A stretch of DNA of 64,000 bases from Sepioteuthis lessoniana (Eukaryota > Mollusca > Cephalopoda > Myopsida > Loliginidae): the NCBI GenBank assembly GCA_963585895.1, contig OY757911.1, positions 63,578,807 to 63,642,806 on the forward strand. The letters run 5' to 3'. Under the pieces are notes generated by a model that made no database searches, was not told where the DNA came from, and saw only the letters and a program-made list of their open reading frames with translations. The translations under genes and the position numbers were made by a program. Positions 36,561-47,889 of this stretch are shown here, in pieces (the stretch's first letter is position 1; each line of letters opens with the position of its first letter).

Positions 36561-36794
36561 TTGGAGTCTCCATGGATACATGCATATACACAACAACTAC
36601 TCACATGGTTGTTGATTTATTGGTCTGTTACATTGTCACTCTAAATGAAGTAACTTTTATTTGCACATCAAATACAGAAGGATATTTTCATAGGAAAAAA
36701 AGACAAGGATGCAATAATTTTTCTGTTGAATTCATTGCATATGTGAAATTTGTATGTATCTAGAAACAAAGACATTTTTCTCCATCAAAATAAG
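36540..36794 (+). ncRNA. Possible divergent first exon
   Basis: Begins in the shared promoter and ends at AAG|GTGAGT (GT at 36795-36796), a full-consensus donor. A 77-codon frame at 36530-36763 (starting MRRSTRLPHFLG) is open but unremarkable. The exon may be non-coding or a 5' UTR. Evidence is limited to the donor and the promoter position. Confidence 0.3.
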
Positions 36795-36905
36795 GTGAGT
36801 CAAATTATATCTTACTAAATTGTTCCCTTTCCTCCGTGTGTTTGACAAGTGATATTATATCTTTAAAAACCAATGTATTTCACCTCTTAAAAAAGGTGAG
36901 AGAAT

Positions 36906-36990
36906 AGATCCAACTATATATTTTTAGGATCGTACATTTATAAGAGTTAAGGATTAGATCCAACGATATATTTTGGGGATCGTACATTTA
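36906..36990 (+). repeat. Short tandem duplication, period about 47 bp
   Basis: TAGATCCAACTATATATTTT followed by GGATCGTACATTTA recurs as TAGATCCAACGATATATTTT plus GGATCGTACATTTA. It lies just downstream of the proposed plus-strand donor. Confidence 0.8.
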
Positions 36991-36994
36991 AAAC

Positions 36995-37530
36995 TTCTGG
37001 CATTATTTTTCAGGTAAGAGGCTCCAAGAAAATCAGTAATCATCTGTTTCTATAGAGCGACAGAAAATTAATCAGCTTTTTTACTTTTACAGTCAAATAT
37101 CAAATATTTTCATTTTAATGTCTTTGTAGTCTGAGACCAAAATTAACTCTACTTTTGTTCATCTTCCACCCAAGTTTGTTTGCTTAATGTGGTCAAAGCA
37201 AGCAATATTAATTAATTAATTAATCAACTGAATAAATAAAAGAAAGTATATCTTCTCTTCTCAAAAAATAAATATGCATTTTCTTTCACTTATTTTAAAC
37301 ACAATGCCACAACTACCCGATCAATTAATGTTTTCATTGAGATAGAAAATTTTATACTATTTCCAATAAATAATGCCAAAGGCTAATTTTTGAATATGAT
37401 TATTCAGCACTTGCTACCTACAGTAAGTATTTATCCTCTGTCAAAGTTGTAATCGAACTGTTCGCTATTTGAAACAAAAAGTTTCCAAAAGAATCCCATG
37501 AATAATCGTGCTGTAATAAGTGTAATAGTA
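36995..37530. other. AT-rich non-coding DNA
   Basis: Contains an ATTA microrepeat at about 37209-37223. No gene was recognised. Confidence 0.4.
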
Positions 37531-37762
37531 AGTGAAGTTGGCGACCGTAGTCGAGGGCGACCAGAAGGCTCCCTTTTCTATAGCTGCTATGAAGGAAATG
37601 AAGAGGAGGGCACTACTCCTTTCCCTGGATTGCTCCACTTTACCCTCGATACACACCTTATATTGCTGAGTGTTACCATTTTTAAAATCTTTGGTATGAC
37701 GCGATCTGGGATTGAATCCAAGTCTCCCGGACCATTGGCGAACACTCTACCCACTAGGCCAA
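37531..37762 (-). mobile_element. SINE1, tRNA-derived copy with internal deletion
   Basis: The minus strand shows the A-box TGGCCTAGTGGGTAGAG and the B-box region GGATTCAATCCC. Relative to other copies, about 20 bp (the AAGCAAGGTAGCATCAAGTA segment) is missing next to GAGTGTTACC. CpGs are partly kept (GGCGACCGTAGTCGAGGGCG), suggesting a younger copy. Confidence 0.9.
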
Positions 37763-37935
37763 TAGTGTAATAGTTAAGTATATAGACTAGCAAATAATTA
37801 CTAGTGAGTTTGAGTCTCACTGGGTGCCCCATACATCCAACCTTGTGCCACGATTAAGCAAAGCTAAGTAACTACTGTAATGAGAAGTACGTACTCACCA
37901 CTCTGACTAACAATCCAAGAAAAAACTGAATATTG
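37763..37935 (+). mobile_element. SINE5, tRNA-derived copy
   Basis: The head AGTGTAATAGTTAAGTATAT is A-box-like, and GTGAGTTTGAGTCTCAC is a B-box-like arm. It continues CATACATCCAACCTTGTGCC into an AAGCAAAGCTAAGTAACTAC body. A related fragment lies at 52.9 kb. It abuts SINE1 head to head. Confidence 0.65.
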
Positions 37936-39429
37936 GGCAAGGGTGATATTTGTTAAAGTTAAAGAAGGAAATGAAGTGCATGGATGGGTAGGTAGTAAGA
38001 TAAAAAGTGAAAAAGATAGAAATTGGTGCTATTCTTTTTATTAGTTCTCCCTGAGTGGTAAAAGCCTGATCTGGTTAATAGAAAGTGAGTTGTTGTTCAA
38101 ATGAGATGGTGAAGTATGCTTAGGTTGGCAGTTTTCTCTTTATGATCGTTAAACAAAAGTCAGGGTTCTTTTTTATTCTTTTTTATTCTTATTTTTTTAT
38201 AACAAGGCTCGACATCATAGGTAAGTGACAACTTTTTTCTCTCTGTTTTCGTTCGCCATTTTTAACATGCATATACAAAAAATATATAACCAATATTCAT
38301 TAATGCATCTAACTCTTCAAATGTCATGTCTCCATATCAGCCTTACACACAAATAATGAGCATTTTCTTCATTTTCAGTAGGCTCTTTCCACAGAAATTT
38401 TTTTCATTCAGTTTTAATCAACCCATATAAAACCTAACCTGGCTAATTCATCAGCCCTATCAAAAAAACAAGTAGAGTTGTTATCAAAACAATTCAGTCT
38501 ACAACAGATATATTACTTAAATGATAACTTAGGATTATGTCCTTTGTATACTAAAGGTCTTCTGCTAATGATTAGTAGATAGCAACTCCATAAAAACAGA
38601 GTCTAGTATAAAAGAAAAAGATGCAAAGCCCTCATTCTCTTTCTTCCTAGAATGGTCGAGAAGCAAAGATTTGTTCTTGCTACTTTGTTCACTGCCAACA
38701 AACTTCTGAGCATATTGAATAAGACACTACAAAAATAGTATACATTATACAGTGCTGTAACTTTACTTTTGTGTATACAGGTTTGTCTAATAATTCCACA
38801 TAACTAAAAACTAAAGGAGCTTTTTTTTCAAATATGTAAGTCTTTCACAAACTTTCATAATTCTTAGAAACTTCACCCACACATGTTATAAAGGACCTTT
38901 CTTCATACACATCTTCATTCACTCTCTTTATATCTCATTGCTTTATGTATTCTCATTTCTATTTAGTTTTACTCCTGCAAGAAAACTTATATGAATTGTC
39001 TTTACATTCAAAACCTTCTACAAAATATGCAATTATCATAGGCTTCTCCTCTACATATTCGTTATTGTTTTTCATTATTTCTTTTTTTCCACCAACTACG
39101 TTCTTCACTTTCTTTTTTCTTTTTTCACAGCCAAGATGTAGAGTTAAATAATTTCAAGCAAACAACAGCATAGAAAAAGAGGACTATTATCATAATTTTA
39201 TTATGTCAACAAAATTGGACCCTAGTAACAATAAAAAATAGGGAAGCAAAAATAAAATAAAATAAAATAGGGGGAGAGAGAGCTTTGTTTAAAATTCAAA
39301 GTAGTTTATCATGAACAAAGGAAGGTATCTTCAGTTTGTTGCATATGTGTTCCACTGCAAATATGACAACTCGTAAATACAAAAAAGAAGTAAAAAAATT
39401 ATAAAAATCTTTCACCTACAGGGAAAGAA
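37936..39429. other. AT-rich non-coding DNA
   Basis: No gene was recognised. A short plus-strand frame at 38.9-39.15 kb is hydrophobic low-complexity translation. Confidence 0.4.
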
Positions 39430-40075
39430 GTCAGTACTTCTTCCCTCCAGCTAAACAAAGGTTCACACATGTATCTTTTTTTTTCTTTGAGACCAAGTCC
39501 CAAAAAAGGTCCTTTTTTTTCTTTTCTTTAAATAAAAAGCCACTCTCTGTCTTTCTTTCTTCTGTTAGACAAAGTTTCAAATAATGTTCTTTTTTCTTCT
39601 TTTTCTTTGATTGGTCATCTCTCTTGATAGAGCAAGTAATGGCACTTGAGACTTGTGTAGTTGTTGGAGTTGACTGGAGTCATTAATTCTTTTTCTTAGG
39701 GAAACAATTCCTCTAAAATATAAATTTATGTAGTAGAAACCTACTTTTTTCGGCTTCTTTCTTTCTTTTCTCTTCTTTTTAGCTTAAGCTGTAGAAACCT
39801 ATTTCCTTTGGTTTTTTTCTTTCTTTCCTCTTCTTTTTTAGCATGTGCTAGATTTGAATTCCCTTTTGGAATTCTGAATGTAATACAAAATCCTTCAGGT
39901 GGATTTAAATTCTTTTCATTTCTTTTTGGCTTTCAAGCCTTCTTTAAATTCCCTTCTGGAATTCTGAATGAAACACTAAATCCTTCAAGTGGACTTAATT
40001 CTTTTTACTTAGCTCCATTTGAGTTGAGGAGTAAAAAACGCAGCCAAATTTTAAGGCCCCCTATTTTCAACTGAC
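39430..40075 (+). repeat. Pyrimidine-rich block with a 90-bp tandem duplication
   Basis: Long C/T-rich stretches (TTCTTTCTTTCTTTTCTC type). GTAGAAACCTA recurs at about 39734 and 39790, each followed by a TTTTTTC...TTCTTTCTTTC block. A clearer tandem pair starts TTCCCTTTTGGAATTCTGAA at 39859 and TTCCCTTCTGGAATTCTGAA at 39949, period 90. The 88-codon frame here merely translates the duplication. Confidence 0.75.
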
Positions 40076-40759
40076 TATGGTTGATTTCGGTAGGTAATGC
40101 CAGGTACAACAGCACCCCCACCTCTAGAAACTCCAGCCAATCATATTAAAACTCCTCTGCCATACACAGGTTTTCACAGAACACAAAAGCTATCCTACAA
40201 AAAAAAAAAAAACAATAAAAAATCGGACCCAAATTAACCCATTCAATAAACCCATTTACTGATAAAATTTCCACACTATTTTGTACTATGAATATTGTTA
40301 TGAAGTTTTTACAAAACAAAAGTTGATTTTTTTTTTTTATATATATATATATATAGACATTCATAAATTAATAGATATTATTTCAAACTGTGACTTTTTC
40401 TGCCATGTATGAATTACATCATCATTACATCATTAAGTACTGGTTTAAACCTGTACTTTTCTTATAACTCAATTTATGATACAAAAGTTCACAAATCAGA
40501 ATAACTAAAAACCTTAAACCTCTCACCTATTACTACTGAACTTTAAAATTTTATATCAAGCTCTGATCAGCTACAACTATTTTTATTTACTTTTATTTTC
40601 TGTTTTCAAATTTCCTGCCACAAAAAGTTTATCCATTTATAATTATTTTTAGATACATTTGTAATGAATATATAATAAAAGCTGATTACTGAGAAAATGA
40701 ATTGGTACATACTTCTCATCTTATATGCATAATGTATGCATCTATAAATATGTTTTCAG

Positions 40760-40794
<35 letters not shown>

Positions 40795-41000
40795 ATAGCA
40801 TAGGTTGGTAATTTTTAGTAGGTGTACCACTGTAGTTCTTCTATTTTTCTCTGTGAAACTGTTTACTAAAAAGTAAATATCTTTATCACATAAACGATAT
40901 TTTATAGAAATTTCATATAACTAAATAAAGAGAGACAGTAAAAATATTTCCACTTAAAGAAATTTTTTTACAAAATGCCCTTTTCCTAATGATGTACTTA
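40076..41000. other. AT-rich non-coding DNA with AT/GT microsatellites
   Basis: (AT)n at about 40340-40355 and (AT)n(GT)n at about 40760-40795. No gene was recognised. Confidence 0.5.
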
Positions 41001-41860
41001 TACACACAACATGTAGGGAGTGGTCACCTATGGTGGGGAAATTTTAAAGAAATATCAAAGAAAGATGCATCCTTGTCTCCTCTTTGTTTGGAATTTTCAT
41101 TGTCCGTACCCTCTGGATAAGATCTTCAATTACACACCAGACGTGATGAAAGCTGTTCAACTTTGCACAACTGAATGTTGTTTTCAGATGACTCATCTCT
41201 GACCTCATACACCATGGAGGATCTCTAACTGCAGAATAACCAGTTTGCCCATGCCTGTAGGGAGTTTGTACTGACTATGAGCATCAAGAAAACAAATTTT
41301 ATTGGTTAGGACATTCTTATACCACCATCAATCAACATTGACAATGAAGTCACTGACCACTTCACTCATCTAGGTTCTACTATCACCAGAAACCTGATGC
41401 TTGACAAGGAAATTGATAAACGCATTGCTAAGCCTGCTGGCACAATGGCCAAACTGAACACGAGAGCATTGGACAACAACCAGGGTCATTGTCACATACT
41501 AAAAGATGTCATATATGAGGAATTGGCCACAAAATACTGCCTGGCAGGCCTCTCAGCACTGTGTTTCAAAGATATCTGCAAACATGACTTAAAACTCGCA
41601 GACATTGACCTAGAAACCTGGGATCTGATTACAAATGACTATATTAGCTAGTACCATGCTACACAAGAATGAATCAAAAGGGAGCAAGAAAAAGTGCAAC
41701 CAACAGGTACAGGGCAGAAGATTATGCAGGAAATAAAAACAGCAAAGTCAGACCTTTGATCCATACTCCAATTTTGCAATACCTCCAGAAGAGACTGTTA
41801 TACATGCATCAGATTGCTGAACCAATCTGTGTACTGCTGCTCTCAACATAACTGATAGGA
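41001..41860 (+). mobile_element. LINE-B reverse-transcriptase C-terminal region with internal deletion
   Basis: Plus-strand reading gives QNNQFAHACREF then HFTHLGSTITRNLMLDKEID and RIAKPAGTMAKL, a block following the RT active site in many LINEs. The frame runs directly into VIYEELATKYCLAGLSALCF and ICKHDLKLADIDLETWDL, which in related elements lies about 150 codons further on, so an in-frame internal deletion is inferred. Downstream, CNTSRRDCYTCIRLLNQ resembles the decayed C-terminal zinc-finger-like end of such ORFs. Upstream, the region 41001-41215 carries a degenerate RT palm. Inactive. A different family from LINE-A. Confidence 0.8.
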
Positions 41861-42050
41861 ACTATTCAAGATATTAGCATTACCTCACAAGATACTAAAA
41901 AAATACAACTTCCCACCAGGAAATGAACACAGTATATGTGCAAGTAAAATGTCAATCACTGTTTAGCCCTTATTTTTGTCACTTTCCCTTTATCTCATTA
42001 ACAATTCATTGCCATATCATGATACATTAGTTTGTGTGTGGGGGGTATGC
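41861..42050. other. Probable LINE-B 3' flank, nothing distinctive
   Basis: No ORF or tail signature was identified. Confidence 0.3.
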
Positions 42051-42197
42051 AATACTCCCTCAGGATAAGAGCTAAAATTTATAATTACATGAAATGAAAA
42101 AATTATTTTCTAATTAAGCGCAACTGGAGTTCGAACTCGCTTTCTATGATGTCACAGTCCAGTACATTAGTCACTACTCAATGGAGATTCCCTACAC
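42051..42197 (-). mobile_element. SINE3 head fragment
   Basis: Minus-strand GAGTTCGAACTCC is a well-kept B-box-like arm, adjoined by TACTGGACTGTGACATCATA, as in other SINE3 heads. The 3' tail is missing. Confidence 0.7.
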
Positions 42198-42380
42198 ATA
42201 TATACACAACCTAACTCAATCAGTTTGAATAAATAAGAATAATGAACTTCATAATTTGTTTTCTCTCTTTTCATGAAAGTTTATTTGACAACTATATATG
42301 CTTTAAAGCTATCCACAAAAATAAACAACAAATTCAAAAACAAAATAGATATGTGTTTTTTAAACCCTTTAGAAACATGT

Positions 42381-42517
<137 letters not shown>

Positions 42518-42929
42518 TTCTTTATTTTTTGCTTTTTAAAAAATTGGATAACATTTTTTTGATATTTAATAATGTCTCTAATGATTGTGTAAATCTTTTA
42601 AAAACTAAATTTTTCAAGTATCTTACTGAATATTTACAAATCCGAGTAATTAAAAACCTTGAACCTCTTACCCATTATTACTGAACTTAAAAAAAATTAT
42701 ATCAAGTTCTGAGCAGCTATAACAATTCATCTTCATTTTTTGCTCAAAAAGTATAATTAAACATCGCAATCTTTTTTTAAGGTTTGGTTTTGAACACAGT
42801 GAAAGATTTGAATCACTATAAATTACTAAATATGTATTATAGTTAGAAATAGAAAATATCAGCTTTTAAGCTGTAAAATCAGTACAATATGTATATGTGT
42901 GTATCTGTGTAAGCCAGAAAAGAATAAAG

Positions 42930-43400
42930 ACCTGTGAGAGCAATGCATACAAAGTCACCTGGACTACCAATATATTTGCTATTGAAATTGGGTGCCAAAG
43001 TCTTACTGCTTATTCAACCTCTGCATATCTGACTAAACTTACCTTGTCACCGACAGAAAAATGGAAATATATGAAGAAACTCCCAGATCAGACAGAAGCT
43101 GCATTTGCATGGATCTGGTATTCCTGCACTGTAACATAAAACCAACAAAGCTTGGTGGTATTGCACTCTGGATTAGTGGTAATGATGCTTTGACCCCAAA
43201 ACTATGCCTAATCCCAAAACTATGCCTGACCCCAGAGTCATCATCTGATGAAAGCTTTGCTGCTGCTGCTGCTGTTTTGGCTGTAACAGTTGTATATAAT
43301 TATTGTATCTCCATACTGTCTATCTTTAAAATATTTTACAAATTACACACACTGAAAATGAGCCAGAATTAAATCAAATCATATAATATTAAAGAAAAAT
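42930..43400 (+). mobile_element. LINE C-terminal tail fragment and 3' region
   Basis: Plus-strand reading VTWTTNIFAIEIGCQSLTAY then YLTKLTLSPTEKWKYMKKL and AAFAWIW resembles the conserved C-terminal tail (EVGCRGF...) of several LINE polyproteins. A stop follows at about 43140. The sequence after it includes a duplicated CCCAAAACTATGCCTAA/TGA phrase and a (GCT)5 run at about 43258-43273. No RT palm remains upstream. Confidence 0.5.
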
Positions 43401-43946
<546 letters not shown>

Positions 43947-44796
43947 GGTGAATAACTGGTAGCCACCAAACAGCATTGACTCTGTGTCTACACAATTCAA
44001 TTTTATATATTGTAAGAATTTGATTTTCATTTTGCTTCATCCATATAAGTGCATTCTAAAATGGTGTATTGTCTCCCAACATAAATATATGAAAAAATCC
44101 AGGGGAGAAACAATTTCCAACCATAAAATTCATTTGAAATTCTTTCTGAAAGACTGTCAACAATTACTTGACTAATAGCATCTTTCTATAGTCCTGGGAC
44201 TGAATATAATCTCCCCATCCTTTGCAATTAAAGAGCCACTAGGGAAACAACAAGGTGTTTTATTACAAGCAACTTCTGTAATAGCCATGAACTGCCAACT
44301 GAATACTCTCATTAGTAACATTTAACCCTTTAATCTGTCTTAATGTTTACTCAGCCCACACTTAGTCAAGACTAGTAATCAAAACAAAAGGAAAGATAAA
44401 TAATGAAATGTGTCTATTGGCAGGTACATTTTCAGTGCACTACCATAGAACTTTCCTTTATTACATTTTATATAGCATTCTAAAATATTATTAAATGATT
44501 ACTAAGTCTTAAACAACTAAAGTATTATCAGGATAGTACAAATATAGATTCTACTTTTTATATAATTCATATTATGATTATTTTTAAAATAATTGAATGT
44601 TGATAAATATAGATTCTACTTTTTATATTATTCATATTACGATTATTTAAAACATAATTGAATATTGACAGACTTTTCAAAAGAAAAATTTTGCTACAAA
44701 CTTTTGACTTAAAATAAGTGAACTCTTTTGAAAACTCTGGAAGGTTTTAATCTACTTTCAAATATTTTATTACTTTGTTCAATTTTGAAATTTAGC
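43947..44796. other. AT-rich non-coding DNA with a 65-bp tandem duplication
   Basis: AATATAGATTCTACTTTTTA at 44541 recurs at 44606, with matching following sequence (TTCATATTATGATTATTT versus TTCATATTACGATTATTT, then AATTGAATGTTGA versus AATTGAATATTGA). No gene was recognised. Confidence 0.6.
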
Positions 44797-44862
44797 TTGG
44801 TTTGGTTTAGTTTTATTTGTTTGTTTTTTTTGTTTAATGGCATATCAGCCTTTGTGTTTGAA
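44797..44862 (-). mobile_element. SINE3 tail fragment
   Basis: GCTTGGTTTGGTTTAGTTTT then TTTAATGGCATATCAGCC is the shared SINE2/3 tail without any body. Confidence 0.6.
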
Positions 44863-45144
44863 ATTTACCTTAAAGATTAGTATATAATGAGTGTTTTAAC
44901 AATATATTTTGTATTTTAACATTTTGTTCCATCATTTCAACTTAAAGCTTTAAAAAATCATAACAAAAAAGGAAAAGAAAAAGAAAATAATGATACCCAT
45001 AAATAATGATAATGTTAACATAAAGGTATCAATATTTTTTTTATTAGGCAATTCTTTTCTTTGCCTCTTTCAATGTTGATATGAATTTTTTTTTTAAATT
45101 TCAAGATTATTTACATTTCTTAGCTTATACACTTTGAGGATTTT

Positions 45145-45186
45145 GATTTTGTTTAATGGCATATTAACCAAAGCCATCATTGTAAA
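45145..45186 (-). mobile_element. SINE3 tail fragment adjoining SINE1
   Basis: TTTTGTTTAATGGCATATTA is the shared tail, cut short where SINE1 begins at about 45187. Together with 45706-45836 it may be the two halves of one SINE3 interrupted by the SINE1 pair. Confidence 0.6.
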
Positions 45187-45450
45187 TAAAGTAAAGTTGG
45201 TGACCATAGTCAAGCGTGACCCAAAGGCTCCCTTTACAATAGCTACTACACCAAGGTGTAGGGGAGGATGCTACTCCTTTCCCTGGATTGCTGCACTTTA
45301 TCCTTGATACATACCTTATATCGCTGAGTGTTAAGCAAGGAAGTATCAAGTACCATTTTTTAAAGTCTTTGGTATGACGTGACCTGGGATTGAACCCAGG
45401 TCTCCAGGACCATTGGTGAACACTCTACCGACTAGGCTAATGAACTGGTG
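45187..45450 (-). mobile_element. SINE1 copy, first of tandem pair
   Basis: Full length. On the minus strand: A-box TTAGCCTAGTCGGTAGAG, B-box GGGTTCAATCCC, body, and 3' end TATGGTCACCAACTTTACTT. It directly abuts the next copy in the same orientation. Confidence 0.95.
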
Positions 45451-45705
45451 TTAAAGTAAAGTTGGCGACCATAGTTGAGGGTGACCCGAAGGCTTCCTTT
45501 TCAATCGCTATTACACCAAGGTGTAGGGGAGGGTGCTACTCCTTTCCCTGGATTGCTCCACTTCACCCTTGATCCGTACCTTATAATGCTGAGTGTTAAG
45601 TAAGGTGGCATCAAGTACCATTTTTTTGAGTATTTGGTATGACTCAACTCGGGATTGAACCCGAGTCTCCCAAGCCATTGGCAAACACTCTAACCATTAC
45701 ACCAA
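45451..45705 (-). mobile_element. SINE1 copy, second of tandem pair
   Basis: Same structure. The B-box arm is a perfect CTCGGGTTCAATCCCGAG. The A-box region has changed (TGTAATGGTTAGAGTG). The two copies differ at scattered positions, so this is not a very recent duplication. Confidence 0.95.
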
Positions 45706-45836
45706 ATGGTAATATCTAACCCATAGCTTGAAGGGTAAGGGTGTTCTTATCTTTCCAAAGTGTATTAGTCCGAAAATAAATGTTATAATAAGAGTGCACT
45801 TTAACCACTAAATATCAGCAACTCCCCTCTGATACA
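45706..45836 (-). mobile_element. SINE3 fragment
   Basis: AATATCTAACCCATAGCTTG, then AAGTGTATTAGTCCGAAAAT, matches the SINE3 body, and a decayed head follows. May be the other part of the tail at 45145-45186. Confidence 0.65.
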
Positions 45837-46034
45837 TTTTGAAGCCTTTAAGGTATTAGCTTGTAAATTTATAAACTTCTATTTTCATCCAACACTTTTA
45901 GGACACATAACTGTTGAAATTTCCAAATGAAAAAATCTACACCTATCTTGTTCAGACTTACAGATATTGGATCATTATTAGAGTAGACATAAATACAGAC
46001 TCAATTTTATTATTATTATCATTATTTTACTTCT

Positions 46035-46775
46035 TTGAGAGTTTTCCACACCAGCATTAGCTGATGGTCTTCCACTGGAGTTTGAGTGACAGCTAGTCTC
46101 CTCAAATCTTCAAGACTCTTCTCTGTATTCTGTCCGTCCTCAATAATGCTGTTGTTTAGATGGTCTCCACACATGCTCTTATTTCCAATTCCCCCAGTCC
46201 CTTTACCAATCCCTTGGTGACTTTACTGAGCACACTGATTACAATTGGTATTACTGTCACGTTTATGATCCATAGTTTCTTTAGCTACCTAGCAAGGTAC
46301 AGGTACTTATCTCTCTTTTCGCTTTCTTTCAATTTGACTCTGTGGTCTGCCAGAACAGCAAAGTCCACAATTCAGCATGTTCTCTTCTTTTTGTTCACTA
46401 TCACTAGATCTGGTTGTCTGGCTGAGATTAGATGATCTGTTTTTATCGCAAAATCCCAGAGAATTTTGTGTGTTGCATTCTCCAGGATGGATTCTGGGTT
46501 GTGCATATACCATTTGTTTATATGGTCAAATTTAAATTTCTTGCATAATTCCCTGTGGATCACCTTCCATGACCAGTCATATCTAGTCTTATACTCTTTT
46601 TGTGCTAATTTGCTGCATTTGCTTATTATGTGATTGATCATTTCATCTCTATCACCATATAACCTACATTTGCTATTTTCTTGCGTCTTATCTATTCTTG
46701 CTTTGACATAATTGGTCTTTATGGCATTGTTTTGTGCTGCTATCAGAACATATTCAGTTTTTCTCTTAAGGTTTC
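46035..46775 (-). mobile_element. LINE-C C-terminal region with restriction-like endonuclease domain
   Basis: One continuous minus-strand frame from about 46770 to 46160 broken by only two point stops. It reads AIKTNYVKARIDKTQENSKC, then a zinc-finger-like MINHIISKCSKLAQKEYKTR, KWYMHNPESILENATHKILW, a PD-(D/E)xK-like core ARQPDLVIVNKKKRTC and IVDFAV, and a tail with YLYLAR, NVTVIPIVIS and KVTKGLVKGLGELEIRA. The first stop is TGA where relatives have Trp (after RTC); the second is TAG after YLYLAR. The arrangement matches the C-terminal finger plus restriction-like endonuclease of some invertebrate LINEs, unlike the apurinic-type endonuclease of LINE-A. The RT part is absent. Confidence 0.75.
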
Positions 46776-46937
46776 CCTTTTTTAGCTACATCCAAGATTT
46801 CTAGTGTGAAAATTTGCTTATTTGTCACTTGAAATGTCCATACAGTTGATTTTCTTCACATTTTTGTTTTCTAGTTATTTTTGTTCTGTTGTTCCTATAT
46901 TGTTTCTGGTCACCTCACCATGATGTGCTATTTTTGC

Positions 46938-46985
46938 TATATAATAAATGAGAGTCATTCAATAAATAAGGAGAATTTTTATTTT
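46938..46985 (+). mobile_element. Mariner terminal repeat fragment
   Basis: GAGAGTCATTCAATAAATAA then GGAGAATTTTTATTT matches the terminal repeats of the mariner at 59.7-60.5 kb (GAGGGCCATTCAATAAATAA in reverse complement). No transposase follows; the segment ends in a microsatellite. Confidence 0.65.
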
Positions 46986-47042
46986 TAAAAAGCCAAATAA
47001 TTTTTTTGGTGGGTGGGGTCTGAATTTTTTCCCCATAAATGT

Positions 47043-47046
<4 letters not shown>

Positions 47047-47134
<88 letters not shown>
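47047..47134. repeat. (CT)n(AT)n microsatellite
   Basis: About 32 bp of CT then 55 bp of AT. Open frames across it are artefacts. Confidence 0.95.
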
Positions 47135-47135
<1 letters not shown>

Positions 47136-47317
47136 ATAAATAAGATTGTTTTGTTAAAAATAAATTACCTAGTTTTTTCTCAAATAGCTGTTGACAGCAA
47201 TGATAATGAAAAGTTTTCTGTTTTTTTTACAGCTGTTAAAAATGGCACTGAAGCATAACCTTTAGTTTCTTTTTTTTTAAATTTTAGTTTTTCTCTGATT
47301 TGGTTGTTGTTAGTGGG

Positions 47318-47572
47318 CTTGGTTTGGTTTGATTTCTTTGTTTTATGGGATATCAACCTTCTTAGGTTATTTAATGCCTAAGCCATTCTTCTAGAAGAAC
47401 AGTAGTGGTACTATTCAACCTCTAGCTGGGAGGATAAAGAGGTTCATACCTTTTTCAAGAGTATCTGTCTGAAAGTAAATGTAATAGCGTGAATGGAGTT
47501 CAAACTCGCTTACTATAATTCGCAGTCCAGCACTTTAACCATTATACCCCCAGGCCACCCCCACTGTTAGTG
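47318..47572 (-). mobile_element. SINE3, tRNA-derived copy
   Basis: The plus strand starts GCTTGGTTTGGTTTGATTTC; the body includes GAAGAACAGTAGTGGTACTA. The minus-strand head has GAGTTTGAACTCC (B-box-like) and GTATAATGGTTAAAGTGC (A-box-like). A nearly complete copy. Confidence 0.9.
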
Positions 47573-47889
47573 GGAACATTTTTAAAAGCAATATATTATT
47601 CTTACTGGAAATGTTGATAGAATGAAAATTACAATCTTGTAAGGTTTCCTTGTTTCTCAAAGTATTTTGGGGGGAAATTTGATTTAAAATGGTGAAATTT
47701 TTGTCATTGTATAAGATTTTAACTCATTTCATGAAATAAGTTGTAATATTTCTTACTACATTTAAAATAGAAGTTCATGAATTTTATAAACTTCTTTTTG
47801 TCTGTATTTACTCACACTCTTCACCATGGGCAAAATGTGATACCATGTCAATTTTTAAGTGGTGTAAAGTTGATTTGAATTTAAAGTCT

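Noticed and set aside
45451..45705. tRNA genes (good A/B boxes in SINE1 and SINE3 heads)
   Set aside because: No complete cloverleaf with paired acceptor stem was found, and the heads are joined to SINE bodies present in several copies.
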